NCBI GenBank assembly: GCA_021613535.1
Contig: CP075493.1
Location: forward strand, 15,314,001-15,378,000
Source: Adineta vaga
Taxonomy: Eukaryota; Rotifera
Length of the DNA stretch: 64,000 nt
Direction: 5' to 3'
Part shown: one piece after another, positions 1-11,833 of the stretch
Layout of the letters: the number at the start of each line of letters is the position of its first letter
Position numbering within the stretch: position 1 is the first letter of the stretch
The notes under the pieces: model-generated
Seen by the model: only the letters and a program-made list of their open reading frames with translations
The model's database searches: none
What the model was told of the DNA's origin: nothing
Position numbers and translations under genes: made by a program

Positions 1-617
<617 letters not shown>

Positions 618-1576
618 GATGAACAACTCGTATACGGAGGCGAGTAAATAACCAATAAAATATGATATCTAAAACTATAGTAGGTAGATCAAAGACAGAT
701 CGTTGGTCTTTATTAAACTTTTGCAGGACATATGATGCATAATAGAACTATAATGTTCTTTTATATTACCGTTCTCTAGTTTGAGTTGGTATAATATTTC
801 GCGATAAAAAAAAGCAAAAAAGAATTCTCGTTTGTTGAGTACTGATTACAAGCAAGTAAAGCAAGTTAAAATGAAACAACTTATAACACGGTCATGTTCT
901 TTTTATTCTTTTCTTTGACGAGATACTGTGATCCTCTTATATAACCATTGCAAATGATAACAAATGATTCATGAAACAGATATCGTCAGTGCATAGATAC
1001 TTTAACTTTCTGTCGATCGAATTACTTTAATCCAAAAAGAAAACACATTTCAACCTTTCTCTTTTATTTTAATTCAAAATGGCTACATCAAAACGTTATC
1101 ACAATCAAAAAGACAATTTTTTTTCTCTTTTAAGGCCCTCCCCTTAGAAAACCTCAAGATTCAGACTTTTAAACAATTTTATTCGATTTCTGATCAAAAA
1201 TCAAAAAGTGATGTCATTTCTTGAGGATGTGAAGTTTTATTCTAAATTGATTCAACGGTTTTCCTCAATGATAGAATAAAAGCTTTTTCATTGAAAAAAA
1301 TTCAAATCAATTTATGTTTTTCATGTTTTTTTCATTGATTTTCAAGAAGGAGAGTACGACTTAGGTGTTACTGACAATTCGGCATCTTTTCAAAACTTAT
1401 ATACCAACTTGTTTTCGTGTTCAAGTGTCCGCATTTTTTGCTTGATGATTTGATTAGCGAAGAAAGAGAAGAAATCATTTCATTCTATTTAAAAAAAAGA
1501 AGCGAATTCTTATTGATTTTTTTACAAAACACATATTCTTCAGTCACTTTCCTAATCAATTTTATTTAAAAAAAAC
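618..1576. other. Intergenic, no gene seen
   Basis: AT-rich spacer between the 5' end of the sulfatase gene and the 3' end of the NHL gene. It must contain the sulfatase promoter, but no clear TATA box or repeat was picked out. Short homopolymer runs only. Confidence 0.5.
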
Positions 1577-3267
1577 TTATTCCTCTTTTTCGAAATCAAA
1601 CCGAATGATTCGATGATTTCCCCGATCTGAAACATAAAGATTTCCTTCAAAATCAAATGATAAACCTTGAAGATCATTCAATTGGTTTGATTCACTTCTT
1701 TCACCATTTCCACCAACAACAATCAAACCTTCTTCATCTCCTTCACACCATCGCATTATTCGATGATTCCCATAATCTGCCACATAGATTTGATTCCATT
1801 CATCAACAAACAATCCTTGAGGATAATTCAATTGATTGAGATTGTTTCCTTCACCATTTCCTCCAGCCACAACAATTCCTTCATTCGCATCTTTTCTCCA
1901 TTTCATTACACGATGATTATTCCAATCTGAAACATAAAGAGATTGATCTTTATCAACAAAGATGAAAGAAGGACGGTTCAGTTGATTTCCATTTCCATTT
2001 CCACCAGCAACTAATATTCCTTCTTGGTTTTCATTAATATTTTCTAACTTCCATTTTCTCACTTCATTCTTCTCTTCATCAGAAACATAAAGAAATCCAT
2101 GTTGATCCATTGTTAAACCATAGCAACCAATATTTTCGATGAGAATTTGTTGTTTTTGATCTCGTGACAATCGAATCACTCGGCTGTTCCCTTGATCAGC
2201 AATGATGAGCGAATGATTATGTTGATCAACAATCACATCTGTTGGTCTGTCTAACTGATCTATTCTTGTTCCTTGTCCATTTCCACCTGCAATGATTTGT
2301 CCTTGGTTTTCATCACATTTCCATTCAACAATACGATGATTCCAACGATCAGCAATGAAAATGGTTTTGTTTTCATTGACAAAGATTCCATGAGGACTAG
2401 AGAGTTGATTTAATTGTCTTCCTTGTCGATTTCCTCCCGCAACAATTTTTCCATTTTGTTGAAATGTTGATTCTAGAAAATGGAGAGAAAAATGCAAAGA
2501 TTTCTCTAGGATAAAGACGAATCTTCTTTTCTTTTTCGAATATTTGATTTAAGAATGCGTTTTCTTTTCCAAGAAAAATAAAGAAACTTTACTTTTATGT
2601 TGAATTGATGAACTTTTCGTTATTAAATCGTTAAAATGATTTGTTGGTGATAGTTGTGAATTATCTGATGAAAAAAGAAATTCAAAGAAAAGTTTTTATT
2701 AATAAATTTTCAAAACATAAAGATTCGATGATTTTATTTTCACTTACTCTCTGATAAAACAATTGAAATTTCCTTAATAAATCCTTGACGATGTTTTCGG
2801 ATTGAAACATTTGATGGTTTGTTCAATTCTTCACTCATTTTCCTTAGCTTTTCTCTTAAATCATTTAAATCAATTTCATTGAATTCATATTCTTGTTGAA
2901 TTTCTTTGATTTGTTCACTTAACTCATTTAATTTTTGCTGGATGTCTTTAAAAGACGTTTTGGAGTATTCTAAAACACTTTGTCGACATTTTCCGGCTGT
3001 TTGTTGAATTGTTCGAATTGATTTTCTTTCCCATTGATCGATTTGTTTGATCAATGAATGATTTAGTGGATTTTGTTTTTCATCGTTCATCTTATGTCTA
3101 AATCGATCATAATCATTGATAAAAACATTTAATTCTTCATTCAATAATTGTTGATGTTCATTTAAATCGGCTAGACAAAATTCCTTTGAACAACCTTGGC
3201 ATTGAGTTATAAATTTTTTATATTTTTTACATTTAAAACATTGTTTTGTATTATTTGCCATAGTCAT
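1577..3267 (-). CDS. B-box/coiled-coil/NHL-repeat protein (TRIM-like without RING)
   Basis: Three exons on the minus strand join in phase: 3267..2748, 2664..2593 and 2472..1577, each bordered by GT/AG. The start is the ATG at 3267. Residues ~9-40 form a compact Cys/His cluster (CFKCKKYKKF...CQGCSKEFC..DLNEH) resembling a B-box zinc finger. Residues ~45-165 are charged and helical, consistent with a coiled coil. After the 24-residue middle exon come six NHL repeats, each with a GGNGxG turn, a PxGIxVD strand and a YVSDxxNHRIxxW strand, which would close a six-bladed propeller. No RING finger or signal peptide is visible, so a cytosolic scaffold or RNA/protein-binding role is likely. About 495 residues. 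Domain calls are strong; the partner is unknown. Confidence 0.87.
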
Positions 3268-6203
3268 TTGTGAGAAAAAGACGTTGTAAAACCGAAAATG
3301 TAAAGATTAAATGCTTCAAAGTCAACAATGATAAGATATGAAATACGTTGGAATATAAAGATGGTCGAGTCATATTTTAATATTATTTGATTCTATTTGT
3401 TTTGGTTGAGAATACGTATACATTAACTGTTGAAAAATCATCTGAAAGAAAAGAATGTATATTCGATCATTTTTGTCATATAGATATAGCGATAATTCTA
3501 CAATCTTGGCCATTTTTACAGAAATAAAAGAAACGTTTTGTAATTATAGTTTCGAATAACTCGAGTCACACAGTCGAATCGACATTCTCAAGTTTTTTAG
3601 TCTAGGTTCAGGTTGAGAGGGTATCTTTTATACCCTAATCCTTACACTAATTGACCAATTTCAACACTCTTCCATATATTAGAATGATTTTATCTCAAGA
3701 TAACATTAGAATATCGATAAATAAATCTCTTAAATTGATTGAAGACAATTCAATATACTAAAAAACCAAGAAAATGTCTGATAGATGATTATACTATTTC
3801 CCCTATTCGACAACTTACCGTTCAATCATAATTGTATGTAACGATATGTGAATCATCTAACCCTTTACCAGTCATTCTTTTTTCGTAGAATTGAAAAGCA
3901 TGTTTATTTACTTTGCTTGTTGAAACTTTGTATTTCATTTTCTCATCATATATTGATATGATATTTTTCAAAAGTGAATCGTTATAATATTGTCGTTTAT
4001 AAAATGAATGAATAATAAAATACGAGCGATAGACAACATCTTCTCAAACCAAATGTTTTATTAAATCATGGAATGAGTGTAGCATCTCGAAGTAAATGAA
4101 GAGTAGATTCTAACTAACGAACGGTTGTTGAAGTTTAGTAATAACCGGATCATCATTAAATATCATTTGACATGATAATTATGAAGAAAAGTTTAGTATC
4201 ATTTTTATAAAATAATATACTATCTATATTTATGTAAACAAATCTTTCTCTCGATAAAATAATCGATATTTCAATTTTTATCAATGAAAAATTTAATTAT
4301 ATAAATTACTGTCTGTTTTAATACAACTCTTCGCATTACTTCATCATACGTAATGCGAGAATAAACGATGTGCTTTTGATTTTAATGATTTCTTCTATTG
4401 ACGAGATTCTTGAAAAATGAATTGTTTATTCGAAAGATCGCATAACAATAATATATTCTACTAATCTACAAACAATCGAAATCATTAAATAAACAATAAT
4501 TTCTACTTTAAATTTATTAATATATTATAATTAATGTAATTGAAATATCACTTAACATTTGAATTTTATTCGTCATTGTTACATTTCATTTCTTGCTTTC
4601 ATATTAAATCTTAATAATAATTACACGATCATTCTTTCATTCAAATTGTATAAATCATAAAGAATAAAAACAAAACTTCTTGCATCAATGACGATATCTT
4701 CAAAACTTTGGAATTTATAGTTAAATAGTTTTTAATTCCTTTTTAAATATAAAGTAAATGATGTTTTTGTTTTGTTTTTATTGATCGATATTTATTTATA
4801 ATTCATTGAATGTTCATTTATGATAATTACAGACTAGATTTCCTCCTATCATTAAGAAATATTCGTCGAATCCATCCAATAGGCACTAAACGTCATCAAT
4901 AGAATATTTTTGACTGAAATTATATGTAAATACAACACACTTTTTACATTCATACAGTTCATCTTAAAAGTATGTAGAATGAACAGAAAGCGTATTTTAA
5001 TATTCATATTCATACCTAATGTCGTGAAATAACTTCAATTTGAAGTAATAAAAAGAATTTGTTTTCAAATAAGAATAAAAACATGAAATATTCATATCCT
5101 GTTGACGTTTTTTCTTTCACAAATTGTTGTTTTGAGTGTGGATAATTTGTTCTCTTATTTAAAATTATTTCTCTTCCAAGTTTCATGCCGTTTACGTGCA
5201 TAAAATGTGATACAAATACAAACAGATCTTTCTAGACAAATATAAATGAATAATGAACTTTTTTTAAAATTGATATGATTGATGTTGCAAAATTCGCAAG
5301 AGGAAGTAGAAGATTATTTATCTGTTGAAACAATTCTATGGGATCGATACAAATGTATTTACAAAGATAAAAAGTCATTAAAGAGTTAAATGATCTATTT
5401 AAAAACAATCAAATATTATCATTGGAATTGACTGGAAATATTTATGATGTTAAAAGCAGAGACGGGCGGTATGCGGTATGAAAGGGCTATACCGCACTCC
5501 CGCGTCTCCACTAGAAGAAGCCTTCTAACTATTATTTTCATTCGCGTTATATGTTGAAAGAGATTTAGCAAAGCTAATCATGTCCCAGTCTCTTATCCGC
5601 ATCTGTTTGAATTTCTTATCATTTTGTTGATAATGAACTATACACTTAATTAGACCCCAGAAAATCATATAAAGATGTTTAAGAGCCATCGTCATTGTCA
5701 TATATTAACGACCAATTGAGGTCAACAATTGCTGCAAGAGAACGGGTTTTATCATTTGCTTTTTGTTTTTTCTCGTGAATATTATTGTTAAATGAAAAGT
5801 GCAATCGTCAAACGATTCAACATTTTATAGAACCTAATGAGACTTAAGATGTTATTCTCGAGAATCAAAATTACGAAACGCATGCAATTATTTGCTAATA
5901 ATCATTTGGTTTTTTGTGAGGCTCGATATACATAGTATTTCTGCGAAAAATATTGACTTTTACTTCACATAAGAACTGCTTTACAACGAGTTCGTATATT
6001 TCATGTAGCACTATGTTTCTTAAAAAACATAACTGCGAATCATCTGATCGAAAAACTATCTAATTTTACTTTCATCTGAGACCTCATCATCTTCGAAAAA
6101 TTTGATTGCTGTACATAATCATCCGAGCACTGTTTAACACCTTAATTCTCATTCCTAAGAAAGAAAAGATCGATTAGTTCAAAAAATATATAAAGATGTA
6201 CAA
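3268..6203. other. Gene-poor AT-rich stretch
   Basis: Nearly 3 kb with only short fortuitous open frames. It holds the 5' flank of the B-box/NHL gene and one GC-rich hairpin near 5.46 kb. I see no conserved protein motif, tRNA or tandem array. Confidence 0.5.
5457..5511. repeat. GC-rich imperfect hairpin
   Basis: Two arms, GAGACGGGCGGTATGCGGTAT and a near reverse complement ending CCGCGTCTC, face each other across about 9 bases. The stem stands out from the AT-rich surroundings. It is unlike the telomere-like hairpins elsewhere here and could be a remnant of a small element. Confidence 0.55.
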
Positions 6204-7262
6204 CACTAATCGACGATCTTGCCCTGTTCTTTCCAGGTTCTTGTTTTTCTTGACCTTCAGACATGATTCTTTTTCTATTCCTTCCATACAAGATTCTTGC
6301 CTGAAAAATATGATCTTGCTTTTCTGGTAAGGTTCTTGTAGACCGAATCTTGTCTGATGAGGCAAGAATATTTTTTCAGACAAGATTCTTGTTCTCTTGC
6401 TTTCTTGCCTGATTCTTGGCTTTCTTGAACTCTTGCCTGCATCTTGCTTTTCTTGTTATTCTTATCTTTCTTGTCTGATTCTGATCAAACTAAAAAGCCT
6501 TTATAGATTGTTATTACTATCTTTTTATATTATTTTATTAGAAATTTGCACGTCATTCACAAAAAATGGTAAGAATACAAAAAAATATGTCATCTTATTC
6601 GTAAAAAGAACACCTGTTCTTTTTAAAAGAATATAATCTTTCCAGGATACATCTGAAACTTTCATCGTTCATTAAACAAGATTTTTTGTAGATAATTACA
6701 GAAAAATCTAAAAATAAAATAAAATAGAAAGATTAAGCACAAAAATATTGAAATACATTTGATAAATTCAATTTATTTAAGAAAAATAATATGAAATAGC
6801 ATTACTTACCATATTCTTTCGTCGATCAAATAAATATTTTACTTACATTTAATTGAGATATAGTGTTGTCTCGAAAGATTATATCTGAGAAAAGTACATA
6901 TTTGGAGTGAATTGTAATAGTCATTAAATAGAAAATGAATGAATAACGTTCAGATATCACTTTATATATGTTATATACAAAGAATACATCACGTGCCGTT
7001 TATCTTGGGAAGGTAGCAAGGATTTTTTTTCGTTCATACTATAAGAGTCTTGTCTGAATTCTAAGAAATTTAAAATATCTTGTGTTTCTTTCCAGATTCT
7101 TGTTGTTCAGGATATTCAGACAAGATTCTTGTTATCTTGAAATTCTTGTATGATTCCTTTTACTTTTCTGTTGAAAAGAATCTTGTCTGAACACAAGAAT
7201 CTTGCCTGAAAAATAAGAAAAATAAGAATCTGGAAAGAATAGGGCAAGATCGTCGATTAGTG
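6204..7262. mobile_element. 1.06-kb non-autonomous element with 48-bp terminal inverted repeats
   Basis: The left end begins CACTAATCGACGATCTTGCC and the right end is its reverse complement. By eye the two ends match at about 45 of 48 positions. The inner parts carry many copies of a short palindromic word, CAAGATTCTTG, with TGTCTGA/TGCCTGA linkers, giving a foldback-like structure. There is no transposase-like frame inside, so it would need enzymes from elsewhere. A target duplication is not clear; at most an AA flanks each end. Confidence 0.8.
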
Positions 7263-7504
7263 AACCATTTACTATGATAATGATTTCGCGATCAGATATT
7301 GGCAAGTCAACGGCTTTTTGACCCAAACAAGTAAAAATCGATAACTGAAAATTTCGAACAGATCAAGTCAAGTTACATCTCGAAAATCTTCGAGTTTAAG
7401 TTAAGTCACAAGTCATTTGACTCGGCTTAATTTAAATTAATTCGAGTCGAAAAACGACTTGGCTTACCATCTTTAGAGTAAATTCACCCTACAAGTTTAT
7501 CCTA

Positions 7505-7565
7505 TTGGGTGTGGGTGTGGGTGTCTCTTCGTCTTCAACACCCACCCACCCACCCACACCCTCAA
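7505..7565. repeat. Telomere-like hairpin 1
   Basis: The left arm is three GGGTGT units; the right arm is a C-rich run of CACCC units ending CACACCCTCA; the spacer is about 12 bases. It lies about 190 bases beyond the stop codon of the Kelch gene on the minus strand. Confidence 0.85.
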
Positions 7566-7757
7566 TGTGTGAGAGACGGTACAGATTATATGCGTTTTTG
7601 TAAATGCGTCGAAAAGAATTCTGTTCTTGTTAATAGAATTCGAAGAATTATTTAGTGCTCTGTGTTTCTTCTGAGGGTACAAAATTCTGAATTCTGGTCG
7701 GTAGGCATTCTGCAGCCCCTAAAAAATGTGTCAGTGTGAGTGTGCATTTCGAAATGA

Positions 7758-9174
7758 TCAATATAGTTCTGCACTGTCCAAAGGCCAACCATTATCGTTC
7801 TCCCCACCAGTAAGTAATACCTCTCCACTCGCTAATACGGATGCTGTGTGTGAAGCTCGTGCATCACACATGTTACCAATCATTGTCCAGTTTCCTCTTG
7901 ATGGATCATACAGCTCGGTGCTGTATCGAACATCATTACCATAATAGCCTCCGCCAGTAACTAACACTTGTCCATTCGTCAATACAGATAGTGTATGGTC
8001 ATATCGAGCATCATTCATACTGCCAGTATTGGTCCAGATCCCTGTTAATGGATCGTACAACTCAGTACTTCTTTGAGGATTAGCAGTATTGTCTCCACCT
8101 GTAATTAATACTTTTCCAGTAGGTAATACAGATGATTGGTGCCCATATCGTGCACTATTGATGCTACCAGTAACTGTCCAAGTTCCTGTTAATGGATCAT
8201 ACAATTCAGTACTATTTACGGGCTCAATATAATAATCAATTATAGCGCCACCGGTAACTAATACTTGTCCATTTTTTAAGACGGATGCTGTGTGGCCAGA
8301 TCGTGCATAATTCATCCTACCAGTCATTGTCCAAGTACCCGTTGCTGGATCATATAATTCAGCACTATTTACGGATTTCATAGTTTGAAGGTATCCACCA
8401 GTGACCAACACTTTTCCATCTACTAATACGGATGCCGTGAAAGAAGATCGTCCACAACTCATACTGCCAGTAACTCCCCAACTTTCTGTCAATAGATCAA
8501 ACAACTCAGCGCTCGTTTCACCGGCTCCACCGACAACCAAAACTTTTCCATTCTTTAATACGGATGCTGTGTGAGCTACCCGGGCAACATTCATACTACG
8601 AGTAATTGCCCACGTTTTTGTAAGTGGATCATACAACTCCGCACTGTTGTGAATATCAGTATGATTTTCTCCACCAGTAATCAGTACTTTTCCATTTGCT
8701 AATATGGATGCCGTGTGCGAGATTCGTGTATGATGCATAGCACTGGTACGAGACCAGCCTAGACAGAAATATTATAATGTAACTATCCTGCGAAGAACGT
8801 TTTTCGGTTAAAGCATCAGACAGTAAGGTCAATCATAGTTTCATGCTCACTCGTAAAAAATGGCAGTCTTCAAGCAGTCACTCATACTACCGTCGGGTCG
8901 CTTTGAAGGAATTGCCGATGCAGCAACTCCATAACGTATTGACAAGCAGCATTTTAGAACGCTCGAGAAGATAAGTCGAAATCATACCTGGCTGTTTCGT
9001 GGTGATTATAGTTCCAAACGGTGATTTTTTCGCTGATAACAGTATCGAAGATAACGCGCCGTCGACGGCGGTTTTCTGCTTTGTCGTTGTAACACTGATG
9101 GACACCAATACCAGACAGAGAACAACTGCAAAAATCGTTAAAACAATCAAAGACACACATGTGATTTTGACCAA
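7758..9174 (-). CDS. Seven-repeat Kelch protein with N-terminal membrane anchor; start codon doubtful
   Basis: Two exons: the upstream one ends at 8988 (GTATGA donor) and the downstream one runs 8758..7758 (TCTAG acceptor); they join in phase to give ...KQPGWSRTSAMHHTRISHTA. The downstream exon has seven Kelch repeats, each with HTASVLxNGKVLVTGG, a SAELYDP turn and a TWTxTGSM strand, enough for a seven-bladed propeller. The upstream exon encodes a ~25-residue hydrophobic segment (ITCVSLIVLTIFAVVLCLVL) followed by a Lys/Thr-rich stretch, suggesting a type II membrane protein with the propeller outside the cell. The membrane frame has no ATG: a TAA lies just upstream, and the nearest ATG (9184) is one base out of frame. 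The gene may therefore be damaged at its 5' end or use a non-ATG start. Confidence 0.78.
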
Positions 9175-9189
9175 ATGGCGCCATTACTA

Positions 9190-9481
9190 CACTCTAAGGA
9201 GAAATTTCAGTCTACCGAACCTTTTTAAGATCGGCGGGACTAAAAAACGTTCGGTAACGAAAATACAAGACCAGCTAGGTTTCGTATCAAACCATTAAGG
9301 ATTCGCCTTAAACCTAGATGGTTTTGTATTTTCCTTACCGAACGTTTTTTAGTCCCACCGATCTTAAAAAGGTTTCGTAGCTAAGGTTCCGCGATTGTAT
9401 CCAGGGGAAGAACTATTTTAGGTTCCGTAGCTGCTGCAGAACTTAAAAAGGTTCGGTAGACTGAAATTTCTTTTTAAAGTG
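9190..9481. mobile_element. 292-bp MITE flanked by TA (Tc1/mariner-like)
   Basis: The left end CACTCTAAGGAGAAATTTCA and its right-hand reverse complement match at about 37 of 40 positions. A TA dinucleotide sits directly outside both ends (9188-9189 and 9482-9483), as expected for Tc1/mariner-type insertion. A second, nested inverted repeat (about 9218-9372) fills most of the interior. There is no coding capacity. It sits 16 bases from the 5' end of the Kelch membrane exon. Confidence 0.88.
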
Positions 9482-9989
9482 TAGAGTAAGCCGTCGATAT
9501 GGGGAGACAGCAAACGAAGAGATCAGGCTTTCAGCGTTTCGATAGCTCACTTAAGATACGGAATCTTCAAACTTCACACTAGATTCTTGTTTTCGAAAAA
9601 TACTTTTCTCGCAATCCAGCAACTCAGAGATAAATAAATCTCAAATCATTGTCATCTACGCGCTTATATCTCAGCTGGTGCGTCGCCATCTTTAAATCCC
9701 TACTGTAACCTACGATTTCGATTAAAGTACTTACTGCATGTATGCTTGCCGAACATATTATATTAGAAAAAAGATTTCGATTCGAAAGAGAACGAGCAAC
9801 TGATGAAAGCTACGTTACATTTATATCTATATATAACGCAGAAGAATTGCAATAGATAATATTATCGTCAAAGAAAAAGGTATCAGTATGTTCTTATCGT
9901 TATACTGGACGGGCTGAAAGTCGCTTTACCGAGAAAAAGCTGCATATATATTCGGCACGACCAGATCAAACGACCTCCTCTTTTCACCA

Positions 9990-10075
9990 GGAGGCTGTGG
10001 GTGTGCGGAAGTTGATCTCTTCCTCCCACGCATACCCTTCGCCCTCATCCTCGCCCACACCCCCACCCCATCCTC
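9990..10075. repeat. Telomere-like hairpin 2 (imperfect)
   Basis: The left arm AGGCTGTGGGTGTGCGGA and a right arm with CCCACACCCCCACCCC pair imperfectly across a CT-rich loop longer than in other copies. Confidence 0.55.
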
Positions 10076-10188
10076 TTTAATTATGAATATTCTCAATGTA
10101 TGTGCAGAACTTAGTTATCGGTAACAATCGGTTGATACTCGATCAAGAACGAAGCAGTACTCACTTCTCCGAAGAGAACGTCACCTTT

Positions 10189-10250
10189 GAGGGTGTGGGT
10201 GTTTCTTCTCTGCACACACCCACACCCACACCCACACCCTCACACCCTTT
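10189..10250. repeat. Telomere-like hairpin 3
   Basis: GAGGGTGTGGGTGT faces a longer C-rich arm of about four ACACCC units ending CACCCTCACACCCTT, with a ~10-base loop. The unequal arms look like array expansion on one side. Confidence 0.85.
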
Positions 10251-10639
10251 TCTGTGAATTGATTTGTAAGATCATTGATTTTTCAAGACAAAGTTTCGAA
10301 TATTTATAAATAAATTAGCAATCGATTTTAAAATGAAAATTTGTTTTGAAGAAGAAAAAAGAAATTAAAAATGATTTTTTCTTCGATTTGAAATTCAAAA
10401 AGAAATTTGAATTTCTTTTCTCAATTTGATCATTTTTACCAACAAATCATTGAATCCGTTTAACAAGAGCAAAAGAAATGTTCTCATATTCAGAGAATCT
10501 TTGTTGAATAAAAGAAAAAGAATTTGAATTTCTGAACTATAAACACGTAATGAAAGCGCAATAAACGGTGAATGTTTCGGAACTAAAGGATATATCAATT
10601 GATGACGAAGACATCGATTTCAATTGAGAATTCTCTGAC

Positions 10640-10810
10640 ATTCTAAATGGAAATTACAGAAAATAATCGAATTCCAAGATGAGATATTGAATGAAGTGTT
10701 GTACTTTGATTAAGTTCGGAATGATTTAAATCTTCATCAGGAATTATTTTGATCAATTCTCGAACACGTTAAATATTTCCACTTCGACAAACACATTTTT
10801 CAATTAAAGT
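10640..10810 (-). pseudogene. Possible ankyrin-repeat remnant
   Basis: The minus strand reads VRELIKIIPDEDLNHSELNQ and then STTLHSISHLGIRLFS, which resembles an ankyrin helix pair (the DxxTxLHxAxxxG pattern) with decay. A stop interrupts the upstream part and the frame closes at TAG after about 55 residues. No flanking repeats continue in phase. Weak evidence. Confidence 0.32.
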
Positions 10811-11066
10811 GTTTAATGTATTATTCATGATTTATTTTGTAATTTAAGAAACAATCGAGTGTGATATTCACACAATTATTTATGCTTTTCTTTGTTTTCA
10901 GTTTTTCATAGAAAAAGAAATGTTTGAAATTACTACTAATGAAAATAATCGTGATTAAAGAAAAGAACAAGAACATATTTAAATAAAAGTATTGTATGTT
11001 CTTTACTAATTGGTTTATTTTATCTATCACCGAAAATCAACCAAACCTGATTTACGTCCAACTATT

Positions 11067-11120
11067 TGAGGGTGTGGATGTGGATGAAGACAAGATTATT
11101 ACTCACACCCACACCATCAG
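11067..11120. repeat. Telomere-like hairpin 4
   Basis: The left arm TGAGGGTGTGGATGTGGATG and the right arm ACTCACACCCACACCATCA surround a ~16-base loop. No gene end was identified next to it. Confidence 0.75.
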
Positions 11121-11833
11121 GTACTAATTATTCATTCATACTCTCTCTTACACGTTTTATGAATTTGTTCATGTATAGATGCTAACCAAACTAAATGTTG
11201 TGGATAATGAAATCGAAGGATAACTCTTCCATTGATTTTTTCATGAAATAAATTTTGTGGAATGAATGAAGGATAGTATACATTTGATTACATTTCCACT
11301 CACCCTTCAATATAATCAAATAAATCATTAAGAAATAAAGTTACACGGTTGTGCATTCAAATGATTTGGTTAACTAATATATTTTTATTCTTACAAGCAT
11401 ATTGAAAGATTCTAAACATCAAAAATTCATGAAATATGTATGTAAATATTTTTGGCTTATTCTCTGATTTTTCCCTGTTCTATTAAAACACACGTTGATT
11501 TACAGGTAGAAATGTCAAAGAACTGAAAATTGATCAATGTACTCGTTATTTTTTCTTTTTCTTTCGTCTGTCAACTCCTTTCAGTTTTTTTCCCAGTTGG
11601 AAAAGAAATCTACATTATGACTCATGAGAATTGACTCATTGGGCTTTTACTGAGAAAAAACACAGCTACTTACAAATAAAGATTGTTAGAATTTCCCTAT
11701 ATGTTGCATATTAGTTTTTCGTCTGGACGAAGTAAGTAGTATTTATCTCATCTTTACCATTTGCAGATTTAATCCAAGAAGAAGTATTTTATAGATATCT
11801 TAATAATAATCTTTTCAAAAATTGAAAATCAAA

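Larger units (their letters stand above)
9482..11833. other. Intergenic region with hairpins and gene debris
   Basis: It holds three telomere-like hairpins, a possible ankyrin remnant and the 5' flank of the GMC gene. A minus-strand open stretch near 11120-11290 ends in TGA after a plausible reading (LRFHYPQHLVWLASIHEQIH), but no family is recognisable and no full gene could be built. Confidence 0.4.

Noticed and set aside
11120-11290. Possible minus-strand terminal exon near 11.2 kb
   Set aside because: The translation looks somewhat protein-like and ends in TGA, but no upstream exon, acceptor or family match could be supported.
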